From Lingula anatina (lineage: Eukaryota; Brachiopoda; Lingulata; Lingulida; Lingulidae): 64,000 nucleotides of DNA. The position numbers and the translations under genes were made by a program. The notes under the pieces were generated by a model. The model was given only the letters and a program-made list of their open reading frames with translations. It was not told the origin of the DNA and did no database searches. Position 1 is the first letter of the stretch, and each line of letters opens with the position of its first letter. Shown in pieces: positions 26,901 through 39,680 of the stretch. The stretch covers positions 894,667 to 958,666 of the forward strand of contig NW_019773958.1 of NCBI RefSeq assembly GCF_001039355.2. Reading direction: 5' to 3'.

Positions 26901-29900
26901 GTTTCATTATGGTGATAGGGTCTGCCATTCTCATGGTCATGAGTGAGTATATAACAGGTGTACCCTCTCCCAGGGTGGCAGATATTATAGGCTAAATTTC
27001 CAAAAGCCACCCTGTAACTTTTGGCCAGATGGAAACAATTTTTAAAATCTGCACGTGCGCAGGTGGCATTGTACCAGCACTGTAGGGAGCTACTACAGGA
27101 GATTCCTTAGATAGCTTCAATCTGAAGTAACAAGCTATTCAGAAGGGGCTAATTTTATCTGTCACAAAAGAGCAAGTAATTAAAATCAGAGCAATTAAAT
27201 GTATTGATTGCTGCCAAGAGAACTTGGCCTGGTCCTGGCAAGTGGCAGTGCCTGAGCAGTTATGCAAACTATCACCAGTCATGTAATCAACCTAGAGATT
27301 TTAGCATAGGGTCAGAGATAGCAAAATGACAGTCTATTTATCTAAAGACATATCTGTGAATATCTTGTGAAAAATCAATCTGTGGCCCTGGTAGAGGGTA
27401 CAACAGGTGTTAGAGTCTGCCATACTGATGACCATAAGTGAGTATACATATACAACAGGTGTTAGTCTGCCATACTGATGGTCATGAGTGAGTATACAGC
27501 ACGGTGTTGGGTGTGCCATACTGATGGTCATGAGTGAGTATACAGCAGGTGGTAGAGTCTGCCATACTGAGGGTCATGAGTGAGTATACAGCAGGTGGTA
27601 GGGTGTGCCATACTGAGGGTCATGGGTTAGTATACAGCAGGTGGTAGAGTCTGCCATACTGAGGGTCATGAGTGAGTATACAGCAGGTGGTAGGGTGTGC
27701 CATACTGAGGGTCATGGGTTAGTATAAAGCAGGTGGTAGAGTCTACTATTTTGATGGTCATGAGTGGTTATACATATACAGCAGGTGGTAGGGTCTGCCA
27801 TTTTGAGTATGAAACAGGTAGACAGGGACATACTCGTATTAGTTGTAAAATATAATTACTTGATATTGTCTTGTTAATATATCTTATTTAAGCTCTTTTC
27901 ATTTTTTTTCAGGTTTGGTAAAAATAGGAGGGTTTTCCAGTTTATATTCCAAATATATGAGAGCAATGCCAAACACCACTTATTTTCCAAGCAGCAACTC
28001 TTCTGCTGTTTGTGGCAAGCCTCTTCCAGATGCCTGGATCATGCTGAGGGGTGCTGATGATCCTGTGATGCCATGGCCAGCCTTTCTGTTGGGTCAAGTA
28101 CCTGCTGCCATGTGGTATTGGTGTGCTGACCAGGTTAGAGATGGTTTGTTTATATTTCCTTGACAACACAGTGATGATATGTTTCAGGCTGTGTGAGCTA
28201 TCTTTCTCAGGCAGGTGGTAGTTTTGGTGTTGGGAAGGGGAGGAGGTTGAGCAGTTGGAAAATGTCCTCTATGGATCAAAATTTGATCTAGGTTCTGTTC
28301 CATTTCTCAACTGAGGGGGGTAAAAAGGGTCCACTTTTTTTCAGAAAGTACTCCCCTTTTGAAATTTCTCCTTTTTCTTAAACAATGGTTATTCAGTCAC
28401 AAAATACGAGCATCTGTTGTAGTACCACTGTGGTTTGTGAAAACAGTTGCAAAATGATAATTTTTTTTCTTTGCTGTCCAGAACAGCTTTTCTTAATTTT
28501 TTTAATCTGCCCAACACTAGTTGTTTTCAGATCCTGTATATTCCAGTAAACTGATCATTTTATATGGTTGTGGATGTTTTGTTGTTAGATGATTGTTCAA
28601 CGCGCCCTGTCAGCTCGCAGTCTGTCCCATGCCCAGGGTGGAACTACCCTTGCAGGCTATATCAAGATACTTCCAGTGTTTTTGTTAGTTATACCAGGAA
28701 TGATCAGCAGAGTGCTGTTTCCAGGTAAGAGTCTCATCTGACTTGAAAAATTAATCTTACATGAAAAATTACTTGAATTAGTAAGTTTGACACTGTAATG
28801 AATATTGCCCCAGGTCATGTCTTTGCAAAATATGTCATGAACAGTGTTAATATTTAGAGTTAAAAACAAAAACTTTCTCATTCTATTGGTAAAACTAAGT
28901 TCATTGTTTTCAATCCATTCTGTTGTTTTTAAATCTAATTTTGTCATACATTGGGCAGTCTTATGAGGTACGGCTGAGCTTGAAAAAGCAGCAATGAAAA
29001 AACACTTTGCTCTGTAATGTTGTGTTAGGAAGCAGTACAAAGGTAAAATGCAAAACAGGGTGAATTTGTACTGTTGTGCAAAAAGACTATAATTTAACAA
29101 AACGTAAGAGTAAACTGTCAGTAAAATATAAGTGGATAAATTCTGTCAGCATTTATTTTTTGCTGCACTGCTTTAGCCAGCCTGCCATTAATTATGACCC
29201 CACTCTTCTCAAAATTCAGCAAACATTTCTATGATTATTTGCCTAATAGCAAGACTCTTGACTATATTGGTAGAACCCCATATTAATCAAATGATGCAAT
29301 GATATTGTATTTTATTCCTCATGCTTTTGGATGTAGGATAATGAATTGTTGGTTAACCATTATCTCAATCATTACTTCAGATGAAGTGGGTTGTGCAGAC
29401 CCAGATATATGTGCTGCTGTGTGTGACAACAGGGCCGGGTGCTCTAATATTGCATATCCGAAGTTAGTCATGGCCATCATGCCTGAAGGTAAATCTTTTT
29501 TCATTCACATGCAAGATGAGTACATTAGCTTAATTACATCCATTGTCAAATTCAATCCCTCACTATGTTCAGAATCTTAACATGGACCAAATTGGACATT
29601 TTTTCCTTCTTGTTGTCTGTACATTTGACAGTTCTGCTGACTTGTTCTCATTTTAAAAAAGTGACTGTTCATCTCCAAGGGAGATTTTTGTGATATTGAA
29701 TTCTCCATCCAGTTTTTAATACTTGAACTCTTGTGGCAGATAGTTGAATTCCAGAAAATGATGCATGCATACCCTTAGGCCAGCATAATTTGATCTGTAA
29801 TTTTTTTTTTACTCAGGATTGAGGGGAATCATGATGGCTGTAATGATGGCAGCCCTGATGAGTGACATGGCTTCTATATTTAACAGTGCCAGTACTCTTT

Positions 29901-32109
29901 TTACTATGGATATATATCCTTATATTCGAAAAAAGTATACAGTCAAGGAGCTTTTAATAACAGGAAGGTAGGCACTGTACAACCTTTAAAAAAACTAGGA
30001 GAGATTGCTTCTGCTGTCTTTTGTCTACCTCTCAACAGTTTTGAATGACTATAGATAATTATCACAAAGGATAGGTTATTATTATAAAATATATTTTGTA
30101 ACAAAATAAAAGGTTTAGTTTTTCATAAAGTGAAATGACTCTCAACTGGGGATGTCAGCTTCATGGATTTAAGCTAAAACGGATATTTGCCAGAGGCCCA
30201 CACTAGTATACCATAAAATGTATTTCTCTCTTGAATGCTGTAAAACCGGCAATTTAACGTCCGTGTTGCCATGCAAAAACATGAAAAATAACAGGCATGT
30301 ATATCTTCCAAATCTAAAACACTAACATTTTCTCGTCTACCTTAAGATGAATAAGGCATATACCAGTATGTTGTTTGTTCTTAGTACATTGTCATTAGTC
30401 CTTTGCAGCACAACAGTGATGTCAAGAGTACACAGGTGCAACAGTTTTGAAAATAGGTTTAAAACTAGTGTATTCAGTATGAAAGAAAAATATCACACAA
30501 CACCTTCAAAAGTTATTCTTAAAAGTGAAAGATGGTTTGTCTTCAAAAATACAAATGGTACCTTTGCTTATAGGTGCTTTGTACTGATAATGTTTATCAT
30601 TGGCATTCTGTGGATCCCTGTTGTACAGAATGTACAGGGTGGGCAGCTGTTTGTGTACATCCAAGCTGTGAGTGCCTATCTGGCACCCCCTGTAGCTGCT
30701 GTCTACTGTGTAGCCATTTTGTGGAAGAGAGGGAATGAAAAGGTTGGTGGTTAGAAATTATTGCTTCTGTTCTTCTTAATTCAAATATTAGATTGTATCT
30801 TGATCGACACTCATGAAAGAACCTGTGATAATCTGTTGATTACATAGCTTAAGACCTATTTGACAAATTTCTCAGATCACATTGCTTTATTAAATGAAGT
30901 GCTCTCAAAATGTGGTCATCTTTTGATTATTGAAAATGCTTTCTTTCTGTAGGGTGCATTCACTGGTCTTATCTTTGGTTTGGTGATTGGTGTGATACGT
31001 ATGGCCACAGATTTCTTCAATCCAGAGCCCCCTTGTGGAGAGCCAGATTTACGCCCAGGAATAGTGAAGAATTTCCAATACATGTATTTTGCCACTTTGT
31101 CTTTCTGGACAACCATGTTAGTAATGGTGGTGGTTAGCTTGCTAACACTGCCACCTAGTGATGAGATGGTAAGTTCATTAAAAAACTTGAGTGTGTTTGC
31201 TTTACCGTGGGCATCTCATTACATTTCAAATAAATGCTTGTTAATAGCTAGCAACCAAATAATCCACATGGCCTTAAAATGACATTTGGCTCAAAATGAA
31301 TGACAAAGCAATGTAGCCCATCTCAGGGAGAATAGCATCCTAACCCATATTAGAATAGAAAAAAGACTGGCCCACAAAAATTGATTTGTTTGCCACTTTT
31401 CTCTTTTTTAATTTCTTTTTTTTTTATTTTTAGGAACTTCCCTGTTCCACCATTGTGTGTAAAATATAATATTTGATCAACTGATATGAATTTTAAGTAT
31501 TTTCAGATTTTGTATGAGTCTGTACTTGCTTTCAGTTAAACAGAACAACATACTGGACACGGTTTGATAAAAAGATTACAGCAGGCGAAAGTATAGAATG
31601 TACAGCAGATGGGGTAATTGGAAACCAAGAATATATTAATTTGGATGAAAGGAAGAGTGATGGAAGTTCTGCAATAGATAACAGTGTGAAACAGCAAGGT
31701 ATGTACGAGGAAGAGGAGAAAATTTTGTTTCATTAGTCATTTTAATGTGTTCATATAGTGTATTAAGCATATTTTATGGGGTTTTTTTTTCAATAGTATT
31801 TGTCTTATAAAGATTGTATGGTTTAACTTAAAAAGATATTTCTTTTATATTATAACAGAGACAGAGAATGTATCCATAGTGCCAAAGCCAGTCTCAAAGA
31901 AATCCTTTTTCCACAAATTGCTGATTTGGTACTGTGGCTTTAGTGAATCAGAGCAAGAAGAAATAAAGATAAATGAACACAGACACCATTTGGAAATGAT
32001 TTCTAGTTTGGAGCAAGATCCCTGTGCTAAGGCATTTTTGAAGGCCAACTTAGTGATTGTATTATTGGCAGCTGTCTTTTTGTACACATTTTTTTCGTGG
32101 AATTTCTGA
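23976..32109 (+). CDS. SLC5A: SLC5-family sodium/solute cotransporter, myo-inositol-transporter-like, 15 exons
   Basis: Exons: 23976-24056, 25032-25103, 25279-25383, 25559-25618, 25888-25992, 26483-26588, 26862-26942, 27913-28133, 28589-28724, 29381-29488, 29817-29967, 30574-30742, 30953-31168, 31536-31698, 31859-32109. All are GT-AG and the sum is 2025 bp, 674 aa, the usual SLC5 length. Family signatures: [13 protein letters not shown] (about 51-63), [11 protein letters not shown] (110-120), WYWCADQ (271-277), [31 protein letters not shown] (373-392), GGQLFVYIQ (431-439) and a C-terminal membrane segment ending FFSWNF. The fold has 14 membrane helices and imports solute with sodium at the plasma membrane. 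The SD pair at 374-375, where SGLTs have SS, and the GGQ/YIQ region resemble SMIT (SLC5A3/SLC5A11), so myo-inositol is my preferred substrate; a hexose is possible. An n at 24628 lies in intron 1, which the two matching exons bridge. Confidence 0.93.
24475..24493. repeat. Poly-G run in SLC5 intron 1
   Basis: Nineteen consecutive G in an otherwise AT-rich intron, shortly before the n at 24628. Such a run could form a G-quadruplex and often breaks assemblies. Confidence 0.9.
24725..24886. mobile_element. Short hAT-like MITE, CAGnGGCGGATTTAGG termini
   Basis: It begins CAGTGGCGGATTTAGG and ends GGATCTGCCCCTG, imperfect inverted termini of the common CAGGGGCGGATC type, enclosing about 160 bp with G and C runs. 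No coding content. It lies in SLC5 intron 1. A related copy lies at 46467-46632. Confidence 0.65.
27385..27825 (+). repeat. Minisatellite derived from the SLC5 exon 7 / intron 7 border
   Basis: About nine tandem copies of a 45-46 bp unit: roughly 'tagrgtctgccatactgakg', then 'gtcatgagtgagtatacagc', then 'aggtgg'. The unit matches 26916-26962, the last bases of exon 7 with its GTGAGT donor. Copies 4-5 and 6-7 form a repeated 92-bp dimer in which the donor alternates between GAGTGAGT and GGGTTAGT. The array lies in intron 7, 440 bp downstream of its source. Confidence 0.9.
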
Positions 32110-33125
32110 TGAGATTTATCACAATGGTATTACATAATACGAAATATTTCATAACATTCCTTGAATCTCTATACATAACAACTGTACATGTTTTACAGTT
32201 GTTTCTTTTTATTTTCTATTTTGAATATTCTATATTTAACTATCTAATATGTGATACATACCTAGAAGTGTTATGTGACTTTGGCAATATTATATTTGCT
32301 TTGTTCAGTTTTAGGGGTGTTTTTTCAGTGAAATGTCAGTACTTTCTCTCGGCATGCCTCCTGGAACACCTCTCACTGATACTTGAGGTGATCTGACATA
32401 TATTGCTAGGATGACAGTGTATTATCTCACACATGATATGATATATGGTGTGATATGATACACTATGATATGATATGATATAATAAGAAACAAGTGAAAT
32501 TAATTTAAACACGTGCCTGTCTGGTGGAAAGTATACTCAGTTACACTTTATTAAGGTGTGCCTCTTTAAGCCTAAAGAGTGATGTTTTGTCTATTTATAT
32601 TAACCAGAGGATTGGAATCCCACACATGTATCATTAAGAGTTCAGTGAATAATAATAATGATAATAATAATAATAATTATTATTATTATTGTATGGATTT
32701 TTATATTTTTAAAGTAGAACATAGCATATCCCTTTGATTTTTGTCAAATTAATTCTGGAAAGTGAAACAAAAACTAGCTATCTAATTTACACATTAAAAA
32801 ATATTCATTGGAATGGGTACTTTATAAGCAGTTTTAAGAGAAGTTTAAAACTTTTTAAAGTGGTTTATGCCTACATAGCAGGTATATTGTGTTGAAATTT
32901 TTTAAAAGTGGATTTGTAAAACATTTTATTATTCTTGAGAATACTATGATGTGAGCATTTCATTGGATCAGATCTCACAGTTAATATGAAAAGTGTTTTA
33001 CACTTAAAAGATTTTGATCTCATCACTACATAAACATGAGATCTGATGCAGTATAGTTAGAAGTATACTGTTATATTTTGTAAAAGAGTTGTTCAATCTT
33101 GTTGAAGTACAAGCTTAGCAATAAA
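32110..33125 (+). other. SLC5 3' untranslated region
   Basis: AT-rich sequence after the TGA at 32107-32109, holding a GATAT-type repeat (about 32433-32480) and an AAT/ATT hairpin (about 32647-32690). The candidate poly-A signal is AATAAA at 33120-33125, with another at about 33195. The end is inferred. Confidence 0.5.
32647..32690. repeat. (AAT)n/(ATT)n hairpin
   Basis: An AAT run is directly followed by an ATT run, so the transcript can fold back on itself within the SLC5 3'UTR. Confidence 0.8.
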
Positions 33126-33604
33126 AATTCTTTTAAAAAAATCAGATTTTGATAAATATAAAGTCGACATATCTTTGTTTTGAATGACAAGGGAAAATAA
33201 ATTGTGCAACAACAGAAATTTAAAAAACATCAGTATTGTTCCATTTTCCAGTTATTTTCATAGCTTGTTTGCTTCAGTTGAGGTATACTTGTTTGTATAG
33301 GTTTGTTGATTCTATACTTGTCTGTCATTATACTGCTGCAGTATTTTCAAAAATAATAACCAAAAGAACATTATTTTTAAATGTAGAAACATTTATTGTA
33401 ATCATTTCACATGGAAATGACCTCTAAAATATGTGATGTATAATATTTTACAAAAAAGTAGAAAAAACATTCTTACTACATATTTGTACAATTCTTCTGA
33501 TATAAAAAATTAAAGCTCATTTAATTCTCAAAAAACACTTTAAAAATACACTTCATATTGACAGTACAGTTCCCAAACATTATGTTGGGTATGTCAATAA
33601 AGAA

Positions 33605-33610
33605 TTTATT
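33605..33610 (-). terminator. Candidate poly-A signal of the CCDC170-like gene
   Basis: TTTATT on the plus strand reads AATAAA on the minus strand, about 310 bp past the CCDC170 stop codon. The two tail-to-tail genes would then end about 480 bp apart. Confidence 0.4.
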
Positions 33611-33921
33611 ACAAATCTGGATTATAAATAAAAATTGCACAATTCCTTTAACAACATGAAATGCACTTTACCCAAGAACACCTTAAAAAGAAGGCATTTC
33701 CTGTCTCACTTATTTAATTTTTCCCATTTGTGAAATATTATATATATTATTAATTTAAAATGCTCCAGCTCTAAACTAATTCAAAGTCTCTACAAGAAAC
33801 TGATAAAGGAAATACTAATCAGTCAGTGTAGTTAGCAATCACCAGGTTCTGTATGATCTCCCTGAGCACCACTGATTTTCTAGGAAGCCAATACTTGATC
33901 TAGATAACATACTGTGTAATA

Positions 33922-36900
33922 TCAATAGGATCGTGGGTCCCTTCGCACTGGAGACATTGAGCGAGCACGTGTTTTTGCACGTGTTGGGGATCGTGACCTC
34001 CTTGGAGTTGCTGCAAGTACCACACGAGCATCCTGATACCCACGGATAAATCCATCTTCCATGTCTTCTAGAGCACTCTCCAACCCAGCAGCAGTGATGG
34101 TATGTGCATGATGAGTTTGAATCAGTTTTTCTAGACGAGAAATGATTTCATAGTCTGGGATAGCCAAGGTATTTACATCCAGGCCCAACATTCTAGAAAT
34201 CACCTGGCGAAGGTCCACCAACTGGAAAAAGAGAATATGTTTTGGTTAACTGACTGAAAAATCCCAGGGTTTTTGTGGACTGTACAATTTGTTTAACAGA
34301 GAGCATTGTTCTCGCACAACTGATAATTAGAATTTAGCTTGCAAGGATGGTTTCTTTTGTACATTTAATATTATCAAATGTGTTCTAGTACATAGTATAT
34401 TTCTTATATTGATAAGCACCACGTTCTATTTTGACCCTTACCTGTCTTTCACGTTTAGATGTATCTTCCAAAAGCTGTTTAGTTGTGCGTAGTTCACTGG
34501 ACAAAGCTTGTACAGTGTTTAATGAAGATGATTTCTTCTCTGCAAACTCGTTTTCAGTAGCTTCAAAATCATTTTTGAGGCCTGCAATTTTCTTTGCCTG
34601 CTTGTGTCGAATCTTTTCCAGTTCAGAAACAGTCTTTTCCAGGCCAGCTAGTTCCTTTTCTTGCTCCATGGTTTTAATCTAAGATAAAAAGTATACATAT
34701 ATACATACATATATTTGTACATATTTATCTAACTTTATTATACCTAACTTATTTCTTCAGATTAATGGGATTTTTTTAAAGTTAGTTTGAAATTTAAAAC
34801 ATAATAATGTAAAACATGAAAATACAATTTTTTGTTTTTATTTATTATTATATATATATATATATATATCATATACATTTATTATTCTCAGTGTTTACCT
34901 TGAGGTTAGTGCTGTCCATGAGTTGAGCTTTGAGGTCTGTGATCTCCACTCTAGCCTCCTGCAGCAGCACCTGGTACTTCTCATTTTGTTTCTGAAGTTT
35001 CCTCACACGGATGGTTTCACCGTCTCTTTCTTTCTCAAGTTCAGACCTCCCCACCAATTTTTCCTCCAAAGCAACTATCTTTTTGCGAAGCAGATCCATG
35101 TGTAGGTCTTTGCTCTCCAGCTGTTCTTTCATGGTTTTGATTTTGCGTTGTAGGTTGTAGATATGGGTGCTACGGTCAGCAAGAGCATCGGCTTCCAACT
35201 TCACTAACTGCTCTGCTCGTGTTAGGAGAGTCTCGCCATTCATGTCAAAACCAATTTCAGATGATATTCTGTCCATTTTCATCACTTCAGCCATCTTTTC
35301 CATAAATTTCAAATACTAAAATAAAACAATTCAAAAATTAATATCAATATATATATATACATATATCAGCAGCAGCTGAAAGGGCATTTGATTTGTTTTT
35401 GTTCTATCACCTCTTTAAAAATGACTTAAGAGATATATATCTGATTTGAATTTTTTCTGGGTTTTAAACTTACATTTTCTTTGTCAGTTCTCAGTCCATC
35501 TCTGAAGACTTCTCCTGCAGCCAAGTCTGCCTCATACTTGTGCAGTCTCTCAGCAATGTCTCTTCTCTCAACTTCTAATCTGTGAGCCCTATGTTCAGAC
35601 TCCTTCTGCAAATCATACTGGTTCTGGAACTGCTCTTGTAGATTTTTTACTTTGCTTTCAAGGAGTTCAATGTGCTGAAAGAGGTAAATTAAAATATAAT
35701 CATATTATACTATTAAAGTGACTCTATTTCCTCTCAAAAAGATAAAGACAAACATTGACATATATCAAATAAAAGAATCATGTGGTTTATTTCCATTCAA
35801 AATTCAATGACAACAAAATGTGTAATATTAAACTGTGTAATCTTACTGTATTAATCACTTTAGTTTCCAGCACAATTACTTACAGATTCTTTGTCCTTGT
35901 TAGCTGCTAGCAGTTGACCAATTTTGTCCTTAATGCTGTCCTCGCTTGGAGGCACAGTTCTGAAGGCATCACTGAGGATGGAAGCCAAGGTTTCTCTAAA
36001 TGCATTGTACTGGGTCTGGTAGTTACGAACACTGAAGCTAGATTCCCTTGCCTCTCTATCCAAGTGGGAGAGACGTTTTTCTCTTTCATCCAGCTCATGA
36101 CGCGTGGCATTCCATGCTCTCTGACTTGCATCCAAGCGTTCTTTTAGGAGTTTGATTTCTTGTTCAAGTTCTCTTTTGGACATAATAGCATTATCCCTCT
36201 CCTGAAACAGATGCATATAAAATTTATCTTTTAATTATATTTTTCATTTTCTCATGAATATAAAATGTACAAAAATAGTGCTTTCAAGTTAAGATAATTA
36301 CACAAATGGCTCAGTACATCAGGATGGCACTGAAACCACGAGTTCTAAACATGTTTGTGCCATATACTGTTCACAATGTATAGAAAGATTCTAAATGGAA
36401 ATCCTGCATTAACTCACCATTCTCAAGTTGTCCATCTCTACAGTGTATTTTGAGGAAGCATTTTGCTCTCTATTTACTTCAGAAACCAATCTCATGATTG
36501 TCTCTCTGCTGGCCTTGGTTTCCAATTCTGTGTTCTCGAGAGCTTCATGCAAGCTGGTAAGCTTGCCTTTCATGATGGCATTCTCTGCTATAATGTCTTT
36601 AGCCTATGAAAGAACAGGAAGGGTTTGAGCTATTTGTCTCTGAAACATACATCTACAGAAATTGCATTTCTGAAACCATCCGTGTGAGGAAACTTCTTGT
36701 AATGTATTACAAATATTTAATATTATGACTGAAATAAAATATTGATGCTTGACTATCAATGAAACACCAGAGAGAAACTTACCTTCCTGACCAAGATATC
36801 CACAGAACTTGAAGAAGCAGGAGAGATGCCATCCTCTCCGAGGGCGGACCCAATATGTGTCCATATTTCCTGGTATTTTTTCTCTGCTGCAGCTGCTTTC

Positions 36901-39161
36901 TGCTCTGCTTCCTCTCTCTCACTTAAATGACTCCTATGATTTAAATAAAAGGTATTTTATAAAATAAAAATAAAAAAGCACACAAGGGTCCTTATTTTTT
37001 TTACTTAAAACAATATAAACGGTGCCATCAAAAATACCATTATAATTAAAGCTATATATACCTCAATCTTGATTCCAGCTCAACTATCCTGTCCTGTGCT
37101 TCTCTATTCTCTTTCTGCAGAGAAGAAATTGTCACTTCACAACGCCCTGCTGCAGCCTCCAGAGACCCACTTTGACTCTCTGCTTCATGGAGACGATCAC
37201 GCAGAGACTGAACAAGAGACGAAAGCCTGGCATCATTCTCTTTATATTTCTCCACTTCCTTCCTGATTTCTTTTATTTTGTCATCTTTGGATTCAACTTG
37301 TATTTGCAGGTCTTTGTTCTGAAAAAAAAAATAAAATAAAAAATAAGTAAGATTCAGAGTATATGCATAATTACATCATACCCAATTACATAAAGTAAAA
37401 AATGATAATGGTAAAGATTTAAGAGTTCATGCTAAAAAAACATTTCAGGGGGGATTTATTAAACAATGACAAGAAAATTTCAAGCTTTTTTGTGAAGAGA
37501 AACTTAATGAGAAAAAGCTTTTAAATATTAACCTGTGCTTGCAGATGTTCCACTTTGACATGCAAGGCTGCTGCCTCCCCTCTTGCAGTTTCTGCAGACA
37601 TCCTTTCAGCACCAAACACAGTCTCCAGCTAAAATTGATTAAAATTATGTATCTGACAAGTGGTTCAATTCCTCAAGGCTATATCAGTACATGGTGGAAA
37701 TTATACTTCAGTACAGAATATCTTCAAATATAATACATTTTTGATTTTTTTTTTTTACTAAAACACATTCTGAAAATTAATCAAACATGTTACATAAGGA
37801 CATAAATCAAATGATTTTAACAGTGAGTTGCTGGGGTGCTATTTGTCTAACACTGCTTAAGTCACTACTCAAACAAGCTGTTGACATAAGATCCATTCAG
37901 AGCCAATCAATATCTTTAACTGAACAAAAGCTACTGAATATTCATGATAACCTCGTTTTCAAATATGACCCTTAGAAGCCAACAGTGTTATGATCAATGT
38001 TCCACAACTATGGGAAATCAACCAAATACCATATCATTGACATGAATCCATATCTTAAAAAATTGAAAATAAAATGAATAGACTAAGTGTTAATTTCTTT
38101 TGCTAGAAAATGAATAACCAAAAACAATGTTTCAAAGTTAAATTTAAGATGGATAATGAAAAAGCATTATCTGGAATTCTGTTTTCAGTACTCAGTCACT
38201 AACATTATGACAAACCTTTGCAATTTCAATGCTACGCTGTGATAGTCCTCTGCTAGAATTGGTAGCATCAACACTGAAAATAAAAAAATCAAATGTGAAT
38301 AACACAAAAAGATTGACAATGGGACACACGTTGTAATTAATATAAATCCCCACAGATTTTAAAGTCAAATTATAATCTGTTCTGAACTGAATTCAGGGGT
38401 GTAACCAGGCATACGCACAGATGCACTGTGCGTACAATTTTTGAGCCAATCATGATATTATTCTCCATAAATTCAGTGTATTTTTCACGGAATATAATCC
38501 TGGGAATTTTCAAAATCTGTGCGTACAATTTTAAAAGGTCTAGTTATGCCCCTGGAATTTACTAATATTGCATTAATGATCCCATTCTGTGCACTTCCAA
38601 TAAAATTGGAGTATTGTAACCTACAGTGTAACAGCCAATGCCGGTAAAACAGCAATTCACTTATTGATTTTTAAATCTCCAGGCACATACTGTACAAAAT
38701 GTACTGTACATGTTATCCGTATGTTTTTCAAAACGACCAAAATTATTTCTAAATTATATTGTTCCAATATGTACATATACATATATGAAAAAAATAAAAG
38801 TTTCTCGAAGTCCTTACGTTGAAAGCTGAGAGATTAACTGATCCTTTTTAAGAAGCTCCTCCTTATACGACTTCACTTGATCTTGTAATTCCATAAGCAT
38901 TTTCCTGTTCTGCGTCTGTGTGGTGGACGGAGAAGACGGCCTCCCGAAAGGAGAAGAAGGTCTGCCAAACAAAACAGGGCTTTCAACTCTTTCTCTGTAT
39001 AAGCCTGATGGCGCGGTACCGCTGAACCTAACATGTGGGCGCTCATTGCTGAGTATCTCGTCTCCGAGTGATGAGATATGTCTCTGAGGGCTGCTTCCTC
39101 GACGTCTGATAGAGGGAAGGCCCTCGCTTACTATTTCCGAATCTCGGAGGTAACTAGCCAT
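33922..39161 (-). CDS. CCDC170: CCDC170-like coiled-coil protein, 11 exons, complete
   Basis: Minus-strand exons: 39161-38818, 38273-38216, 37628-37533, 37318-37062, 36933-36783, 36603-36418, 36201-35884, 35674-35474, 35315-34899, 34678-34442, 34221-33922. All borders are GT-AG and the sum is 2565 bp, 854 aa. The N-terminus is Ser/Arg/Pro-rich and disordered (two FGRPSSP repeats), then follow about 600 residues of heptad-rich coiled coil (KELLEE-type, no Pro runs). The C-terminus has VSRMLGLDVNTLAIPDYEII-type sequence (starting VISRMLGL) and ends in an Arg/Ser tail with SRSPTR and SMSPVRR. I base CCDC170 on the coiled-coil layout and the LGLxxxTLAxPDYEIISRL block; human CCDC170 is shorter (about 715 aa) and is linked to Golgi-associated microtubules. 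Another coiled-coil family is possible. The start is the first ATG of the only open frame in exon 1. Confidence 0.75.
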
Positions 39162-39549
39162 GGCTTGTTTGTTCTGGAAATAAATCTATATGTATATGTC
39201 CATTTGCTAAAAGTGCAATACGTTCTGTCTTTTCTGTCGCGTGTTAAAATGAGTGCCTCTAGTATTGGGACTCAAACAAAATAGCGCTCTCTTAGCAACA
39301 AGCAAACATGTAAATAGCCTTGCTTTCGTCACTACCGTCAGCAAAACTTGGTAACTCCATCGAACACCACCAGGGAAACGGAATGACAAGACAATGCTAT
39401 TGATCGTTTTGTACAATTTAGTTTGGTCCATTGATATGTTTGATTGTGCCTGATACCAGGTAAAGTAAATATAGAGCAAAAAAAGTTATCATATATAGAA
39501 AGAAGATGTCTTCCATATATGCAATATTATGCTTTTCTTTATTTAATTA
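39162..39549. promoter_or_regulatory. Probable bidirectional promoter, CCDC170 / small membrane gene
   Basis: The CCDC170 ATG (39161, minus) and the putative untranslated first exon of the plus-strand gene (ending at a GTAAGAAG donor at 39609) face away from each other within about 450 bp. Inferred from arrangement; no core element was identified. Confidence 0.45.
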
Positions 39550-39608
39550 AAATCCAGCGCCCTCTATCGCCAGAAAATTTGCGAGAGGGAGTCGTCGGCC
39601 ATTACAGG
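39550..39608 (+). other. Putative 5' untranslated exon of the small membrane-protein gene
   Basis: A GC-richer stretch ending GGCCATTACAG at a strong donor (GTAAGAAG). It has no ATG. The next plus-strand exon with an acceptor and an early ATG is at 43374, so this is a plausible untranslated first exon. The 5' end is a guess. Confidence 0.45.
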
Positions 39609-39680
39609 TAAGAAGATCTGAACGTGAGCCCACATTTTTGTAAGTATTTGACCGTATATGACATAAAACCGTACACATTT

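Noticed and set aside
27334-27531. Minus-strand ORF with repeated HDHQYGR-type sequence
   Set aside because: Translation of the exon-derived minisatellite on the opposite strand.
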